Shown piece after piece: positions 7,293-14,969 of a stretch of 32,313 nucleotides of DNA. The stretch comes from Cellulomonas sp. (GTDB lineage: Bacteria; Actinomycetota; Actinomycetes; Actinomycetales; Cellulomonadaceae). Location of the stretch: NCBI GenBank assembly GCA_012927595.1, contig JABBOW010000128.1:1-32313 (forward strand), written 5' to 3'. The notes beneath the pieces were generated by a model, which did no database searches, had not been told where the DNA came from, and saw only the letters and a program-made list of their open reading frames with translations. The number at the start of each line of letters is the position of its first letter. Positions within the stretch are counted from its first letter, which is position 1. The translations under genes were made by a program, and so were the position numbers.

Positions 7293-8993
7293 GTGACCCT
7301 GACGTCCGACCGGCCCTGGCTCGCCTCCTACGCCGAGGGCGTGCCCGCCGTGATCGAGGTGCCCGACGAACCCCTGACCGCTGGCCTGGCCCGCACCGTG
7401 GCGCGTCACCCCGATCGGGTCGCCCTCGTGTTCGAGGGCAAGACGACGACCTACCGCGAGCTCGCACACGAGATTGACCGCGCCTCCGGAGCTCTGCACG
7501 GTCTCGGCGTCCGGGCGGGCGACCGGGTCGCGATCGCCCTGCCGAACTGCCACACGCACGCCGTCGCCTTCTGGGCCGTCCTGCGCCTCGGCGCCGTGGT
7601 GGTCGAGCACAACCCGACGTATGCGGCGTCCGAGCTCGAGCACCAGCTCGTCGACTCAGGTGCAGTCGTCGCGATCTGCTGGGAACCGACCGCGGCACGC
7701 GTCGTCGAGGTGCAGGCCCGGACGGCCGTCCGCACCGTGCTCGCTGTCGCCCGCACACGCGACCTCCCAGCGATCAAGCGCTTCGCGCTCTCGCTACCGG
7801 TTGCCAAGGCGCGCACGCTGCGCGCCGAGCTCCGCGGCGACGCGGGCCCGACGGCCCTCGACTGGCGCCGCTTCATCGCGCGCGCCACGCCGCTGGCGCA
7901 GGACCACCCCCAGCCCGGCGCCGACGACATCGCCCTCATCCAGTACACCGGCGGGACGACAGGCACCCCCAAGGGCGCCGTCATCACGCACCGGTCGCTC
8001 GTCGCCAACGTGATCCAGGACAACGCCTGGGCCCAGCTTCGCGACGGCGAGGAGACGCTCTTTGGCGCGCTGCCGTTCTTCCACGCGTTCGGTCTCACGC
8101 TCTGCCTGCTCTACGCGGCCCACATCGGCGCCACGCTCATCGCCTTCGGCAAGTTCGACCCCGAGGCGATGCTCAAGGCGCAGCGTCGACGGCCGGCCAC
8201 CTTCATGCCCGGCGTCGCCCCGATGTTCGACCGGCTCGCGCGCCTCGCCGAGGAGCGCCACGCCGACCTCAGCTCGATCCGGATCGCGTTCGCCGGCGCC
8301 ATGCCGATCTCCAAGGAGGCCGCCGATCGGTGGGAGCGACTCACCGGTGGGCTGCTCATCGAGGGCTACGGCATGACCGAGACGTCACCGATCGCGCTCG
8401 GCAACCCGTGCTCCAAGGACCGCCGCCCCGGCGCCCTCGGTCTCCCGTGGCCCAGCACCGACATCCGCATCGTTGACCCGGACGACCCGTCCAAGGACGC
8501 GCCCGAGGGCGAACGCGGCGAGCTGCTCCTCCGTGGCCCGCAGGTCTTCCGGGGCTACTGGAACCGGCCCGAGGACACCGCCGACCAGCTGCTGCCCGGA
8601 GGCTGGCTCCGTACCGGCGACGTCGTGACCATGGATACCGCCGGATTCGTGACGTTGGTGGACAGGATCAAGGAGATGATCGTCACCGGCGGGTACAAGG
8701 TGTACCCGTCCCAGGTCGAGGACCAGCTGCGCAGGATGCCCGGGGTCGCCGACGTCGCAGTCGTCGGCGTGCCCCACGGCGACATGGGCGAGACGGTCGT
8801 CGCCGCGGTCGTCCTCGACGCGGGATCGACCGGCCTCGACCTCGCCGCGGTTCGCGCGTGGTGCGAGAACCGGGTCGCGCGCTATGCGCTCCCACGTCAG
8901 CTCGTCATCGTCGCTGACCTGCCGCGATCACAGATCGGCAAGGTCATGCGCCGGGTCGTCCGCGAGCAGGTGCTGACCAGCTCGGCGGTCTGA
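7293..8993 (+). CDS. fadD: long-chain fatty-acid--CoA ligase (AMP-binding superfamily)
   Basis: This 566-residue adenylate-forming enzyme should activate a carboxylic acid, most likely a medium or long fatty acid, to its CoA thioester with ATP. The AMP-binding P-loop is YTGGTTGTPKG at 218-228. YGMTETSP, GWLRTGDVV and DRIKEMIVTGGYKVYP follow in the expected order, and the acyl-adenylate lysine is about Lys550 in SQIGKVMRR. Length and motif set fit FadD-type ligases; chain-length preference cannot be read. The GTG at 7293 is favoured because TACGCT ends 6 nt upstream and the codons before it belong to the palindrome. The operator suggests ligand-controlled repression, for example by an acyl-CoA-responsive TetR protein encoded elsewhere. 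It is convergent with nrdR. Confidence 0.88.
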   Translation: MTLTSDRPWLASYAEGVPAVIEVPDEPLTAGLARTVARHPDRVALVFEGKTTTYRELAHEIDRASGALHGLGVRAGDRVAIALPNCHTHAVAFWAVLRLGAVVVEHNPTYAASELEHQLVDSGAVVAICWEPTAARVVEVQARTAVRTVLAVARTRDLPAIKRFALSLPVAKARTLRAELRGDAGPTALDWRRFIARATPLAQDHPQPGADDIALIQYTGGTTGTPKGAVITHRSLVANVIQDNAWAQLRDGEETLFGALPFFHAFGLTLCLLYAAHIGATLIAFGKFDPEAMLKAQRRRPATFMPGVAPMFDRLARLAEERHADLSSIRIAFAGAMPISKEAADRWERLTGGLLIEGYGMTETSPIALGNPCSKDRRPGALGLPWPSTDIRIVDPDDPSKDAPEGERGELLLRGPQVFRGYWNRPEDTADQLLPGGWLRTGDVVTMDTAGFVTLVDRIKEMIVTGGYKVYPSQVEDQLRRMPGVADVAVVGVPHGDMGETVVAAVVLDAGSTGLDLAAVRAWCENRVARYALPRQLVIVADLPRSQIGKVMRRVVREQVLTSSAV

Positions 8994-9047
8994 GACTCGG
9001 CGGACTGAGGCTCAGCGATCCGTGGCGCGGACGTCTCAGGCTCAGTC
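8990..9047. terminator. inverted repeats between fadD-like gene and nrdR
   Basis: CTGAGAC (8990-8996) pairs with GTCTCAG (9033-9039), and GACTGAG (9003-9009) can pair with CTCAGTC (9041-9047). CTGAGGCTCAG at 9005-9015 is itself a small hairpin. The elements compete, overlap both stop codons and lack T-runs, so a shared terminator is only a possibility. Confidence 0.35.
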
Positions 9048-9563
9048 GCCGTCGGTCGAGGTCACTGCTTCGCTCGTCGTGTCGCGGGCACCCGCACCGT
9101 CGTCGGCAGCTGCAACCTCGTGCTCGGCGCGCAGCACGGTGATGGCCGCCTCGAAGTCCTCGAGCGAGCTGAATGCCTGGTACACGCTCGCAAACCTGAG
9201 GTAGGCGACCTCGTCGAGCTCGCGCAGCGGCCCGAGGATCGTGAGGCCGATCTCGTAGGCGTCGAGCTCTGCGCTGCCGCTCGAGCGGATTGTCTCTTCG
9301 ACGCGCTGAGCCAGAAGGGCGAGGTCATCGTCGCTCACCGGCCGTCCCTGGCATGCCTTGCGGACACCGTTGATGACCTTCTCGCGGCTGAACGGCTCCG
9401 TCGCGCCAGAGCGCTTCACGACGGACAGGCTCGCTGTCTCTACCGTGGTGAACCGTCGGTTGCAGGCGGGACACTGACGCCTACGGCGGATCGATGACCC
9501 GTCATCCGACGTCCGCGAGTCGACGACGCGCGAATCCGCGTGTCGACAGAAGGGGCAGTGCAC
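9042..9563 (-). CDS. nrdR: transcriptional repressor NrdR
   Basis: NrdR represses ribonucleotide reductase operons and senses ATP/dATP. The 173-residue protein starts with the zinc ribbon: Cys3 and Cys6 in CPFC, Cys31 and Cys34 in CPAC. The basic [15 protein letters not shown] block follows the usual pattern. An ATP-cone domain fills about residues 47-137, with [16 protein letters not shown] at its start. The tail after about 150 is acidic, low-complexity and probably disordered. The GTG at 9563 has GAGGAG upstream; family members start exactly at this M/V-H-C-P motif. No nrd operon lies in the window, so it acts in trans. Its place next to the LysM gene and lexA is conserved in other actinobacteria, for example Rv2718c-Rv2720 in M. 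tuberculosis. Confidence 0.95.
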   Translation of the reverse strand: MHCPFCRHADSRVVDSRTSDDGSSIRRRRQCPACNRRFTTVETASLSVVKRSGATEPFSREKVINGVRKACQGRPVSDDDLALLAQRVEETIRSSGSAELDAYEIGLTILGPLRELDEVAYLRFASVYQAFSSLEDFEAAITVLRAEHEVAAADDGAGARDTTSEAVTSTDGD

Positions 9564-9665
9564 GGGCAGCTCCTCGCCAGGTGCGAACGGCACCCGGCGG
9601 ATGCCGGAGGGCGACCGGTTCACGATCGTCGGGCGCATCCTCGGACCTACCCGACTCCTGCTGAG

Positions 9666-9694
9666 AAAGTAAGCCTTGCGCCTGCGAACAGCAA
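9666..9694 (-). promoter_or_regulatory. promoter of nrdR (TTGCTG - 17 nt - TACTTT)
   Basis: On the minus strand, TTGCTG (9694-9689) is separated by 17 nt from TACTTT (9671-9666), a near-ideal housekeeping-sigma promoter for a GC-rich genome. It lies between the LysM gene and nrdR and predicts a leader of about 95 nt, so nrdR can be transcribed independently of the SOS-linked gene upstream. Confidence 0.65.
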
Positions 9695-9736
9695 ACACCG
9701 GGTCGGCCGCTGGGCCAGACCACACGACAGGTCGGA

Positions 9737-10159
9737 TCAGCGGTGGGCCGGCAACACCAGGCGCTGTCCCGCAGTGAGCTCCGCGCGGGGCAGTGCGTTG
9801 AGGTTCTGAAGCTCGACGATGACGTCGCGCACGTCTTCGCCCGGCAGAGCGACGTCCGCCGCAACGTGCCAGAGCGTGTCGCCGGGCTGCACGGTGTAGC
9901 TGACGACTTCCAACGCCTGCGTCGGACCGGCGGCCACGGCCTGCCCTCCGGCGATCCCCATGCCGATCGCGACGACCGACGCGAGCGCTGCCACGACCCG
10001 CCGGCCCCGCCGCGTCAGACGCAGCTCGCCGCCGTGCGCGGCGCGCGCAGCCGGAGTCGGAACCACACCGCGGACGCGACGAGCCGCAGGGTGACGCAAG
10101 ACCAGGCGCAGCTGCCACGAGCTGTCGAGGCCAGGATGGTCGATCGCCATCGCACTCAT
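9737..10159 (-). CDS. membrane-anchored LysM protein, probable SOS division inhibitor
   Basis: This 140-residue protein has a basic cytosolic N-terminus, one membrane segment at about residues 55-77 ([18 protein letters not shown]) and a C-terminal LysM domain at about 86-137 ([13 protein letters not shown] to AGQRLVLPA), which binds peptidoglycan. Divergent from lexA and upstream of nrdR, it occupies the place of M. tuberculosis Rv2719c (ChiZ) and C. glutamicum divS, and resembles YneA of Bacillus: SOS-induced proteins that delay cell division. Sequence between these proteins is poorly conserved, so the role is inferred from topology, position and LexA boxes. The ATG has GAAGGGCGG upstream. 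The two tandem LexA-box-like sites begin 28 bp from its start codon. Confidence 0.82.
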   Translation of the reverse strand: MSAMAIDHPGLDSSWQLRLVLRHPAARRVRGVVPTPAARAAHGGELRLTRRGRRVVAALASVVAIGMGIAGGQAVAAGPTQALEVVSYTVQPGDTLWHVAADVALPGEDVRDVIVELQNLNALPRAELTAGQRLVLPAHR

Positions 10160-10186
10160 GAGCGCCGCCCTTCAAGATCCGCAAGT

Positions 10187-10202
10187 TCGAACGCGTGTAC
10201 GT
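10187..10202. promoter_or_regulatory. LexA box-like site 1
   Basis: TCGAACGCGTGTACGT matches the actinobacterial LexA box TCGAAC-N4-GTTCGA in its left half and at 4 of 6 bases in the right half. It abuts site 2, sharing base 10202, and is nearest to the LysM gene. Confidence 0.55.
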
Positions 10203-10217
10203 CGAACGCTTGTACGA
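10202..10217. promoter_or_regulatory. LexA box-like site 2
   Basis: TCGAACGCTTGTACGA has one mismatch to TCGAAC-N4-GTTCGA (A for T in the right half). It lies 15 bp from site 1 in tandem, about one and a half helical turns, and probably represses the LysM gene. Confidence 0.75.
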
Positions 10218-10254
10218 TTTCTACCACGTGCCGCCGGCCGATGTCGAGACACGC

Positions 10255-10270
10255 TCGAACAGGTGTTTGA
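10255..10270. promoter_or_regulatory. LexA box 3, overlapping the lexA -35
   Basis: TCGAACAGGTGTTTGA has one mismatch to TCGAAC-N4-GTTCGA. It overlaps TTGATC (10267-10272), the proposed lexA -35, the geometry expected for autorepression. Confidence 0.8.
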
Positions 10271-10295
10271 TCCCGCTGCTTCGCTCACCTAGGCT
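10267..10295 (+). promoter_or_regulatory. lexA promoter (TTGATC - 17 nt - TAGGCT)
   Basis: TTGATC (10267-10272) and TAGGCT (10290-10295) have an ideal 17-nt spacer and lie about 120 bp before lexA. LexA bound at box 3 would block the -35. Confidence 0.65.
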
Positions 10296-10415
10296 GGCGA
10301 CGCAGGACAAGGGCACCACGAGCCACTGACACGCACCGCGGGTCGGGCGCTCAGGGCCCAGTGACCACAGCGCACAGACGCGCGACACGAGGTACGCAGC
10401 AGCGAGGAGTCGACG

Positions 10416-11198
10416 GTGGCGAGAGACCGCGGGACCAGCCATGGCCCGGAGAACGGGATGAACGCTGACGCAGGCGAGCCCGGGCTCGCGTCCGTGCATG
10501 CCCTGCCCGACAGCCCACCCGACGCCGACGGTCTCACCACGCGCCAGCGCATGGTCCTCGAGACGATCCGGTCCTCGGTCGAGTCGCGGGGCTACCCACC
10601 GAGCATGCGTGAGATCGGTGAGGCCGTCGGGCTGACGAGCCCGTCGAGCGTCAAGCACCAGCTGACGACGCTCGAGCGCAAGGGTTACCTGCGCCGCGAC
10701 CCGAACCGCCCCCGTGCCATCGAGGTCGTGCAGGCCGACGACTCGCGCTCCGTGCAGCAATGGTCACCGTCGGGGGCGTTCGGCTTCGGCGACGAGGACG
10801 CCGCCCTGCGCGACGGCAAGCCGACTCCCTCGTACGTGCCCGTCGTCGGGCGCATCGCCGCAGGTGGACCGATCCTCGCCGAGCAGGCCGTCGAGGACGT
10901 GTTCCCGCTCCCCCGCCAGCTCGTCGGCGATGGCGACCTGTTCCTGCTCAAGGTCGTCGGCGACTCGATGGTCGACGCGGCTATCTGTGACGGCGACTGG
11001 GTCGTGGTCCGGCGTCAGCCCGTCGCCGAGAACGGCGAGATCGTCGCCGCGATGATCGACGGCGACGCAACGGTCAAGACCTTCAAGCGCATCGACGGTC
11101 ACGTGTGGCTGATGCCGCACAACCCGGCGTACGCCCCGATTCCCGGCGACGAGGCCCAGCTCCTCGGGCGGGTCGTCACCGTGCTGCGGAGCCTGTGA
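10416..11198 (+). CDS. lexA: SOS repressor LexA
   Basis: LexA represses DNA-damage genes until RecA filaments trigger its self-cleavage. The 260-residue protein has an N-terminal winged helix-turn-helix at about 41-105, including [21 protein letters not shown]. The cleavage site is Ala149-Gly150 in RIAAGGP, and the protease dyad is Ser184 (VGDSM) and Lys221 (TVKTFK). It is longer than E. coli LexA (202) because of about 40 extra N-terminal residues and a linker of about 35, both common in actinobacteria. The GTG at 10416 has GAGGAG upstream; a later ATG at M15 is a weaker alternative. The promoter overlaps LexA box 3. Other expected targets here are recA and the divergent LysM gene. Confidence 0.96.
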   Translation: MARDRGTSHGPENGMNADAGEPGLASVHALPDSPPDADGLTTRQRMVLETIRSSVESRGYPPSMREIGEAVGLTSPSSVKHQLTTLERKGYLRRDPNRPRAIEVVQADDSRSVQQWSPSGAFGFGDEDAALRDGKPTPSYVPVVGRIAAGGPILAEQAVEDVFPLPRQLVGDGDLFLLKVVGDSMVDAAICDGDWVVVRRQPVAENGEIVAAMIDGDATVKTFKRIDGHVWLMPHNPAYAPIPGDEAQLLGRVVTVLRSL

Positions 11199-11303
11199 CC
11201 GGCCCGGGCCGGGCCGAGCTCGTCGTGGTGCGGTCCCCGGCGACCTGAGCCGCGTTGAGGGTGCGCGACGTGCACGGCGGCGCGACGGCGAAAGGAGTGA
11301 CTC

Positions 11304-11576
11304 ATGCCAGGACGACTTCGGGACCCAGGCCCCAGCGTGAAGGGTGCCCTGTGCGAGGAGCTGCGCGAGGAAGGCAACAGCAAGGAACGGCCGACTGGCA
11401 TGGCGAACCCGGAGGCCGACACGTCACGCAGCGCGGTCGGCCGCACGGGCGCTAAGTCCGGCGACTACGAGGAGTGGAGCATCGCCGATCTGCGGCGCAA
11501 GGCGGCTGAGGTCGGCGTCACGGGTCGCTCGCGGATGCGCAAGAGCGAGCTCATCTCCTCGCTCCGCGGGTACTGA
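11304..11576 (+). CDS. DUF7218 / Rho N-terminal-like small protein
   Basis: This 90-residue protein has two recognisable parts. Residues 1-50 hold DPGPSVKGALCEELREEGNSKE and SRSAVGRTG, typical of a small actinobacterial family often labelled DUF7218. Residues 55-90 (EEWSIADLRRKAAEVGVTGRSRMRKSELISSLR) form a SAP/Rho-N-like helix-extended loop-helix that in other proteins binds DNA or RNA. A nucleic-acid role is plausible but unproven. The ATG has an excellent AAAGGAG site seven bases upstream. It lies 105 bp after lexA, close enough for readthrough, but I see no LexA box of its own. It is convergent with ldh. Confidence 0.82.
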   Translation: MPGRLRDPGPSVKGALCEELREEGNSKERPTGMANPEADTSRSAVGRTGAKSGDYEEWSIADLRRKAAEVGVTGRSRMRKSELISSLRGY

Positions 11577-11580
11577 CCGC

Positions 11581-11625
11581 CCCGTCAAGACCCGTCCCGT
11601 CAGGACGCGCCCGGTCAAAACCCGA
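11581..11625. repeat. three tandem 15-bp repeats over the ldh stop codon
   Basis: CCCGTCAAGACCCGT, CCCGTCAGGACGCGC and CCGGTCAAAACCCGA are consecutive degenerate 15-bp units at 11581-11595, 11596-11610 and 11611-11625. The third contains the ldh stop, and the first two fill most of the gap to the convergent small gene. No strong terminator hairpin is seen there. Confidence 0.6.
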
Positions 11626-12619
11626 GGCGCCGGGCGACTGTGGCGAGCGACTGGGCCGACCGCCGCAGCCCCGCAAGCTCGTCGGCGGACATCGGCACCT
11701 GGAGCCGATCCCCGGCGCCGTCGCGACCGACCAGCGTCGGCACGGACAGGCACACGTCGCTGATGCCGTAGTAGCCGTCGAGGAGCGAGGAGACTGGCAA
11801 GATGCGCTGCTCGTCGTTGATGACCGCCTCGATGATGCGTGAGCTCGCGAGCGCGACCGCGTAGTTGGTGGCGCCCTTGCCCGCGATGATCCGATAGACA
11901 GAGTCGACGACCTCGTGCGCGATCTGGTCGCGCACCTCGGCGGTGAGCTGACCCCGTCCGCCGATGCCGTTCCAGTCGAGCAGCGGGACCGCGCCGATCG
12001 TCGCCGAGCTCCAGAGCGGCAGCTCGGTGTCGCCGTGCTCGCCTGCGACGTACGCGTGGACGTTCTGCACCGCGACGCCCGTGTGCTGCGCGATCAGGTA
12101 GCGCAACCGGGACGAGTCGAGGACTGTGCCCGAGCCGAAGAGCTGAGCAGGCGGCAGCTGTGAGATCTTCAGCGCGGCGTACGTGACGATGTCCACGGGG
12201 TTGGTCACCATCAGGTAGACCGCGTGGGGCGCGATCTCGACGAGCGGCGGGAGCAACTTCGAGACGAGGGCGATCGTCGCCTCGGCGAGGTCGATGCGCG
12301 TCTGCCCCGGCTTCTGCTTGGCGCCCGCGGTGATCACGACGACGTCGGAGCCTGCGCACACAGCCATGTCGTCCGAGCCGACCACCTCGGCCATCGGCAT
12401 GAACTGCACGCCGTGCCCGAGGTCGAGCGCCTCGGCCTCGACCTTGGCCGTGTTGATGTCGTAGAGCGCCACGGTCCGCGCGGCGCCACGCATGAGCGCC
12501 GCGTAGGCGATCGTCGACCCGACAGCGCCGGCACCGACGATCGCGAGCTTGGTCCTGCGGTGCAGGCCGTCCGTGGCTCCCGGCAGGCCCAGCTCGTCGC
12601 GATCGGCGTTCTCGCTCAT
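11615..12619 (-). CDS. ldh: L-lactate dehydrogenase
   Basis: This 334-residue enzyme interconverts pyruvate and L-lactate with NADH. The Rossmann motif GAGAVGS is at 29-35. Gln102 in KQKPGQTR marks lactate rather than malate specificity (malate dehydrogenases have Arg there). Further catalytic residues are Arg108, Asp168, Arg171 and His195 in GEHGDTELP. The ATG at 12619 has AGGAG upstream; longer in-frame starts run through the palindrome and repeats and are rejected. An organism with this enzyme can probably ferment to lactate. Regulation may involve the perfect 20-bp palindrome 26 bp upstream and the 14-bp repeats beyond it. It reads in the same direction as the DinG-type gene but 138 bp of repeat-rich DNA separates them. 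Confidence 0.94.
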   Translation of the reverse strand: MSENADRDELGLPGATDGLHRRTKLAIVGAGAVGSTIAYAALMRGAARTVALYDINTAKVEAEALDLGHGVQFMPMAEVVGSDDMAVCAGSDVVVITAGAKQKPGQTRIDLAEATIALVSKLLPPLVEIAPHAVYLMVTNPVDIVTYAALKISQLPPAQLFGSGTVLDSSRLRYLIAQHTGVAVQNVHAYVAGEHGDTELPLWSSATIGAVPLLDWNGIGGRGQLTAEVRDQIAHEVVDSVYRIIAGKGATNYAVALASSRIIEAVINDEQRILPVSSLLDGYYGISDVCLSVPTLVGRDGAGDRLQVPMSADELAGLRRSAQSLATVARRLGF

Positions 12620-12644
12620 CAGGTGCTCCTCATCGCGGGTGCTG

Positions 12645-12664
12645 CGCCCGGACCGGTCCGGGCG
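12645..12664. promoter_or_regulatory. perfect 20-bp palindrome upstream of ldh
   Basis: CGCCCGGACCGGTCCGGGCG is perfectly self-complementary with no spacer and lies 26-45 bp before the ldh ATG. It could be a dimer operator over the promoter or start site, or a hairpin in the leader. It does not resemble the Rex operator (TTGTGAA-N4-TTCACAA). Confidence 0.6.
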
Positions 12665-12672
12665 TCGAGCAG

Positions 12673-12714
12673 GTCGGTCGGGCAATGTCGGTCGCGCGAT
12701 GTCGGTCGCACGAT
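12673..12714. repeat. three tandem 14-bp repeats upstream of ldh
   Basis: GTCGGTCGGGCAAT, GTCGGTCGCGCGAT and GTCGGTCGCACGAT are consecutive at 12673, 12687 and 12701, followed by decaying copies (GTCGTTGGGG, GTCGGCGGG, GTCGGTCCGATC) up to about 12760. The repeats stop just before the DinG-type stop codon. Confidence 0.65.
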
Positions 12715-12757
12715 GTCGTTGGGGCACGGTCGGCGGGACTAGGTCGGTCCGATCAGG

Positions 12758-14893
12758 CTAGTCGCCCGTTGCCAGACGGCGCAGCGCAGCAAGAGCGACG
12801 TCGCGGTCCGTCGTCCGCCAGAAGTCAGGCAAGGAGCGGGCCAGGAACTGGCCATAGCGCGCTGTGGCCAGCCGCGGGTCGAGAACGGCAACGACGCCGC
12901 GGTCCTCGGTGGTCCGGATGAGCCGCCCCGCGCCCTGCGCGAGCATGAGGGCCGCATGCGTTGCCGACACAGACATGAAGCCGTTGCCCCCGGCTGCGGC
13001 TACCGCCTCCGAACGCGCGGAGCGCACCGGGTCGTCGGGCCGCGGGAACGGGATCCTGTCGATGATCACGAGTCGGCAGGCCGCGCCGGGCACGTCGACG
13101 CCCTGCCACAGCGACAGCGTCCCGAACAGGCACGTCGCCTCGTCGGCGGCGAACTCGCGTACCAGCGTCGGCAGCTGGTCGTCGCCCTGGGCGAGGACCG
13201 GAAGGTCGAGCCGGTCGCGCATCGCCTCGGCGACGGCGTCCGACGCCCGCCTGGACGAGAAGAGCCCGAGCGTGCGGCCGCCCGCCGCCGTGATGAGCTC
13301 GGCGATCTCGTCGAGCTGCGCAACGGTTGCCGGCTCCCGACCCGGTGGGGGCAGGTGTCGCGCGATGTAGAGGATGCCCTGCCGGGGGTAGTCGAAGGGG
13401 CTGCCGACGTCGAGCCCGTGCCACGGCTGCGCGTCACCGATCGCAGCGGCGGGGGCGTCCGACCCAGGCACGGCTGTGGCGGCCGGGGTCAGCTGCACGG
13501 GGCCCTGCGCCTCCGCGTCCGCCCGAGCGTCCAGACCGACGGAGCGCGCGATCGGAGCGAACGACCCCCCGAGGGCGAGCGTGGCCGACGTCAGGATCCC
13601 GGACCGGCCCGCGAGAAGGTTCGTGCGGATCAGGCCGTTGACCGCGAGGGGTGCCGCGAGCAGCCGCGTCATCGTCGGGCCTCGGCTGCTCCCGTCACCG
13701 CGCTCGCACCACAGGACGCTCTGCCGGTTCCGCTCGGGGTCGGCGGCCATGCGCTCTGCAGTCTCGAACAGCAGCAGCATGGCCGATGCGGCCATCTTCA
13801 GCCCGCCCTCGACGGAACCCGAGCCGTTCGATGTCGAGGCACCGCCCGGCTTGAGCGCCGTCAGCAGTCCTCGGGCAGCGTCCCGTACCGCACCGACCGC
13901 CCCACGCGCGTCGGGGTGCAGCCCGGTCGGGAAGCGACCCTCGGGGAGCGCCGCGAGCACGGCACCCAGCACGGCGCTCGCCGTGTCCAGCTCGGTCGTG
14001 GGGACGCCTCCGTGGCGGCGCGCCAGGCGGGCGGCGTGCTCGACGGTGGCGATCGACAGCTCGGCGGTCGCCTGCGCGGTGACACGGTCCGTCAGCTCGT
14101 GCGCCTCGTCGACGATGACGACCGTGTGCTCAGGCAGGACGCCGGGCGATCCAGATGCGGCGATCCCCAGCATCGCGTGGTTCGTCACGACGACGTCGGC
14201 CTCGCGCGCATGGGTCCTCGCGCGCTCGGGGAAGCAGTCGGTGATCATCGGACACTTCGGGCCGAGACACTCCATCGCGGTGACGGAGGCCTGGCGCCAC
14301 GCGCGCTCGCTCACACCGGGCACGAGGTCGTCGCGGTCGCCCGTGCTGGTCTCGGCGGCCCACTCTCGCAGCCGGACGACCTGGGCGCCCAGGCCCTCGT
14401 CGGACCCCCGCCCGCCGCGGCCGCCCTTGTCGGTCGTCGGCTCGGGCGCGGGGTGCTCCGCGGCGCCGGCATGGTCGCCCAGGTCGAAGAGCGTGCCGGG
14501 CTCGTCCTGCGGGTAGCCGCCAGCGACCTTGTGCGCGCAGAGGTAGTTGTGCCAACCCTTGAGCAACGCGATGTCAGGCATCCGCGGCAGGCGGGGCGCA
14601 AGCGCCTTCGCGACGAGGGGCAGGTCACGCGTGACCACCTGGCGCTGCAGTGCCAGGGTCGCCGTCGAGACCACGACCCGCTCGTCGTTCAGCACCGCGT
14701 GCCGCACGGCAGGCACGAGGTACCCGAGCGACTTCCCTGTGCCTGTGCCGGCCTGGACGAGCAGGTGCTCACCCTTCTCGATCGCTCCGGCGACAGCCCG
14801 GGCCATCTCGTGCTGACCGTCCCGCCGAGACCCGCCAAGCGCGGCAACCGCGAGGTCGAGCAGCTCGTCGACGGAGGCGGCGGGGTCGGGCAC
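12758..14893 (-). CDS. dinG: ATP-dependent DNA helicase of the XPD/DinG family
   Basis: This 711-residue superfamily 2 helicase should unwind 5' tails, D-loops or R-loops using ATP. Walker A AGTGTGKS is at 48-55 and the DEAH box at 262-265. Four cysteines at 119, 209, 214 and 220 have the arrangement of the XPD/DinG iron-sulfur cluster that couples damage sensing to unwinding. Late motifs are LSLWQGVDVPG and QGAGRLIRT. A low-complexity Gly/Arg stretch (about 157-163) lies in the Fe-S domain. The GTG at 14893 follows TAGGCT by exactly 6 nt; an AGG inside that hexamer is a weak alternative ribosome site. I saw no LexA box, so SOS control is not supported here. hflX lies upstream, 76 bp away. 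Confidence 0.9.
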   Translation of the reverse strand: MPDPAASVDELLDLAVAALGGSRRDGQHEMARAVAGAIEKGEHLLVQAGTGTGKSLGYLVPAVRHAVLNDERVVVSTATLALQRQVVTRDLPLVAKALAPRLPRMPDIALLKGWHNYLCAHKVAGGYPQDEPGTLFDLGDHAGAAEHPAPEPTTDKGGRGGRGSDEGLGAQVVRLREWAAETSTGDRDDLVPGVSERAWRQASVTAMECLGPKCPMITDCFPERARTHAREADVVVTNHAMLGIAASGSPGVLPEHTVVIVDEAHELTDRVTAQATAELSIATVEHAARLARRHGGVPTTELDTASAVLGAVLAALPEGRFPTGLHPDARGAVGAVRDAARGLLTALKPGGASTSNGSGSVEGGLKMAASAMLLLFETAERMAADPERNRQSVLWCERGDGSSRGPTMTRLLAAPLAVNGLIRTNLLAGRSGILTSATLALGGSFAPIARSVGLDARADAEAQGPVQLTPAATAVPGSDAPAAAIGDAQPWHGLDVGSPFDYPRQGILYIARHLPPPGREPATVAQLDEIAELITAAGGRTLGLFSSRRASDAVAEAMRDRLDLPVLAQGDDQLPTLVREFAADEATCLFGTLSLWQGVDVPGAACRLVIIDRIPFPRPDDPVRSARSEAVAAAGGNGFMSVSATHAALMLAQGAGRLIRTTEDRGVVAVLDPRLATARYGQFLARSLPDFWRTTDRDVALAALRRLATGD

Positions 14894-14899
14894 CGCGTC

Positions 14900-14905
14900 A
14901 GCCTA
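14900..14905 (-). promoter_or_regulatory. -10 hexamer TAGGCT for a leaderless dinG transcript
   Basis: On the minus strand TAGGCT (14905-14900) precedes GTG 14893 by 6 nt, so the transcript may start at the GTG. Confidence 0.5.
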
Positions 14906-14969
14906 GTCGCGACCACGGACCACCCCGACGGCGGCGCTCACCGTGCGGGGGCACCGCCAAGCCGCGGGC

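Noticed and set aside
9564..10184. Upstream extension of the nrdR frame
   Set aside because: NrdR proteins begin at the zinc ribbon, where a good ribosome site is present; the extension is low-complexity and antisense or out of frame to the LysM gene.
11202..11220. CCGGCCCGGGCCGG palindrome after lexA as a terminator
   Set aside because: A 14-bp palindrome without a loop is common by chance in sequence this GC-rich, and it is not followed by T residues.
14894..14969. Search for a LexA box upstream of the dinG-type gene
   Set aside because: No TCGAAC-N4-GTTCGA-like site is present between hflX and dinG, so SOS control is not claimed.
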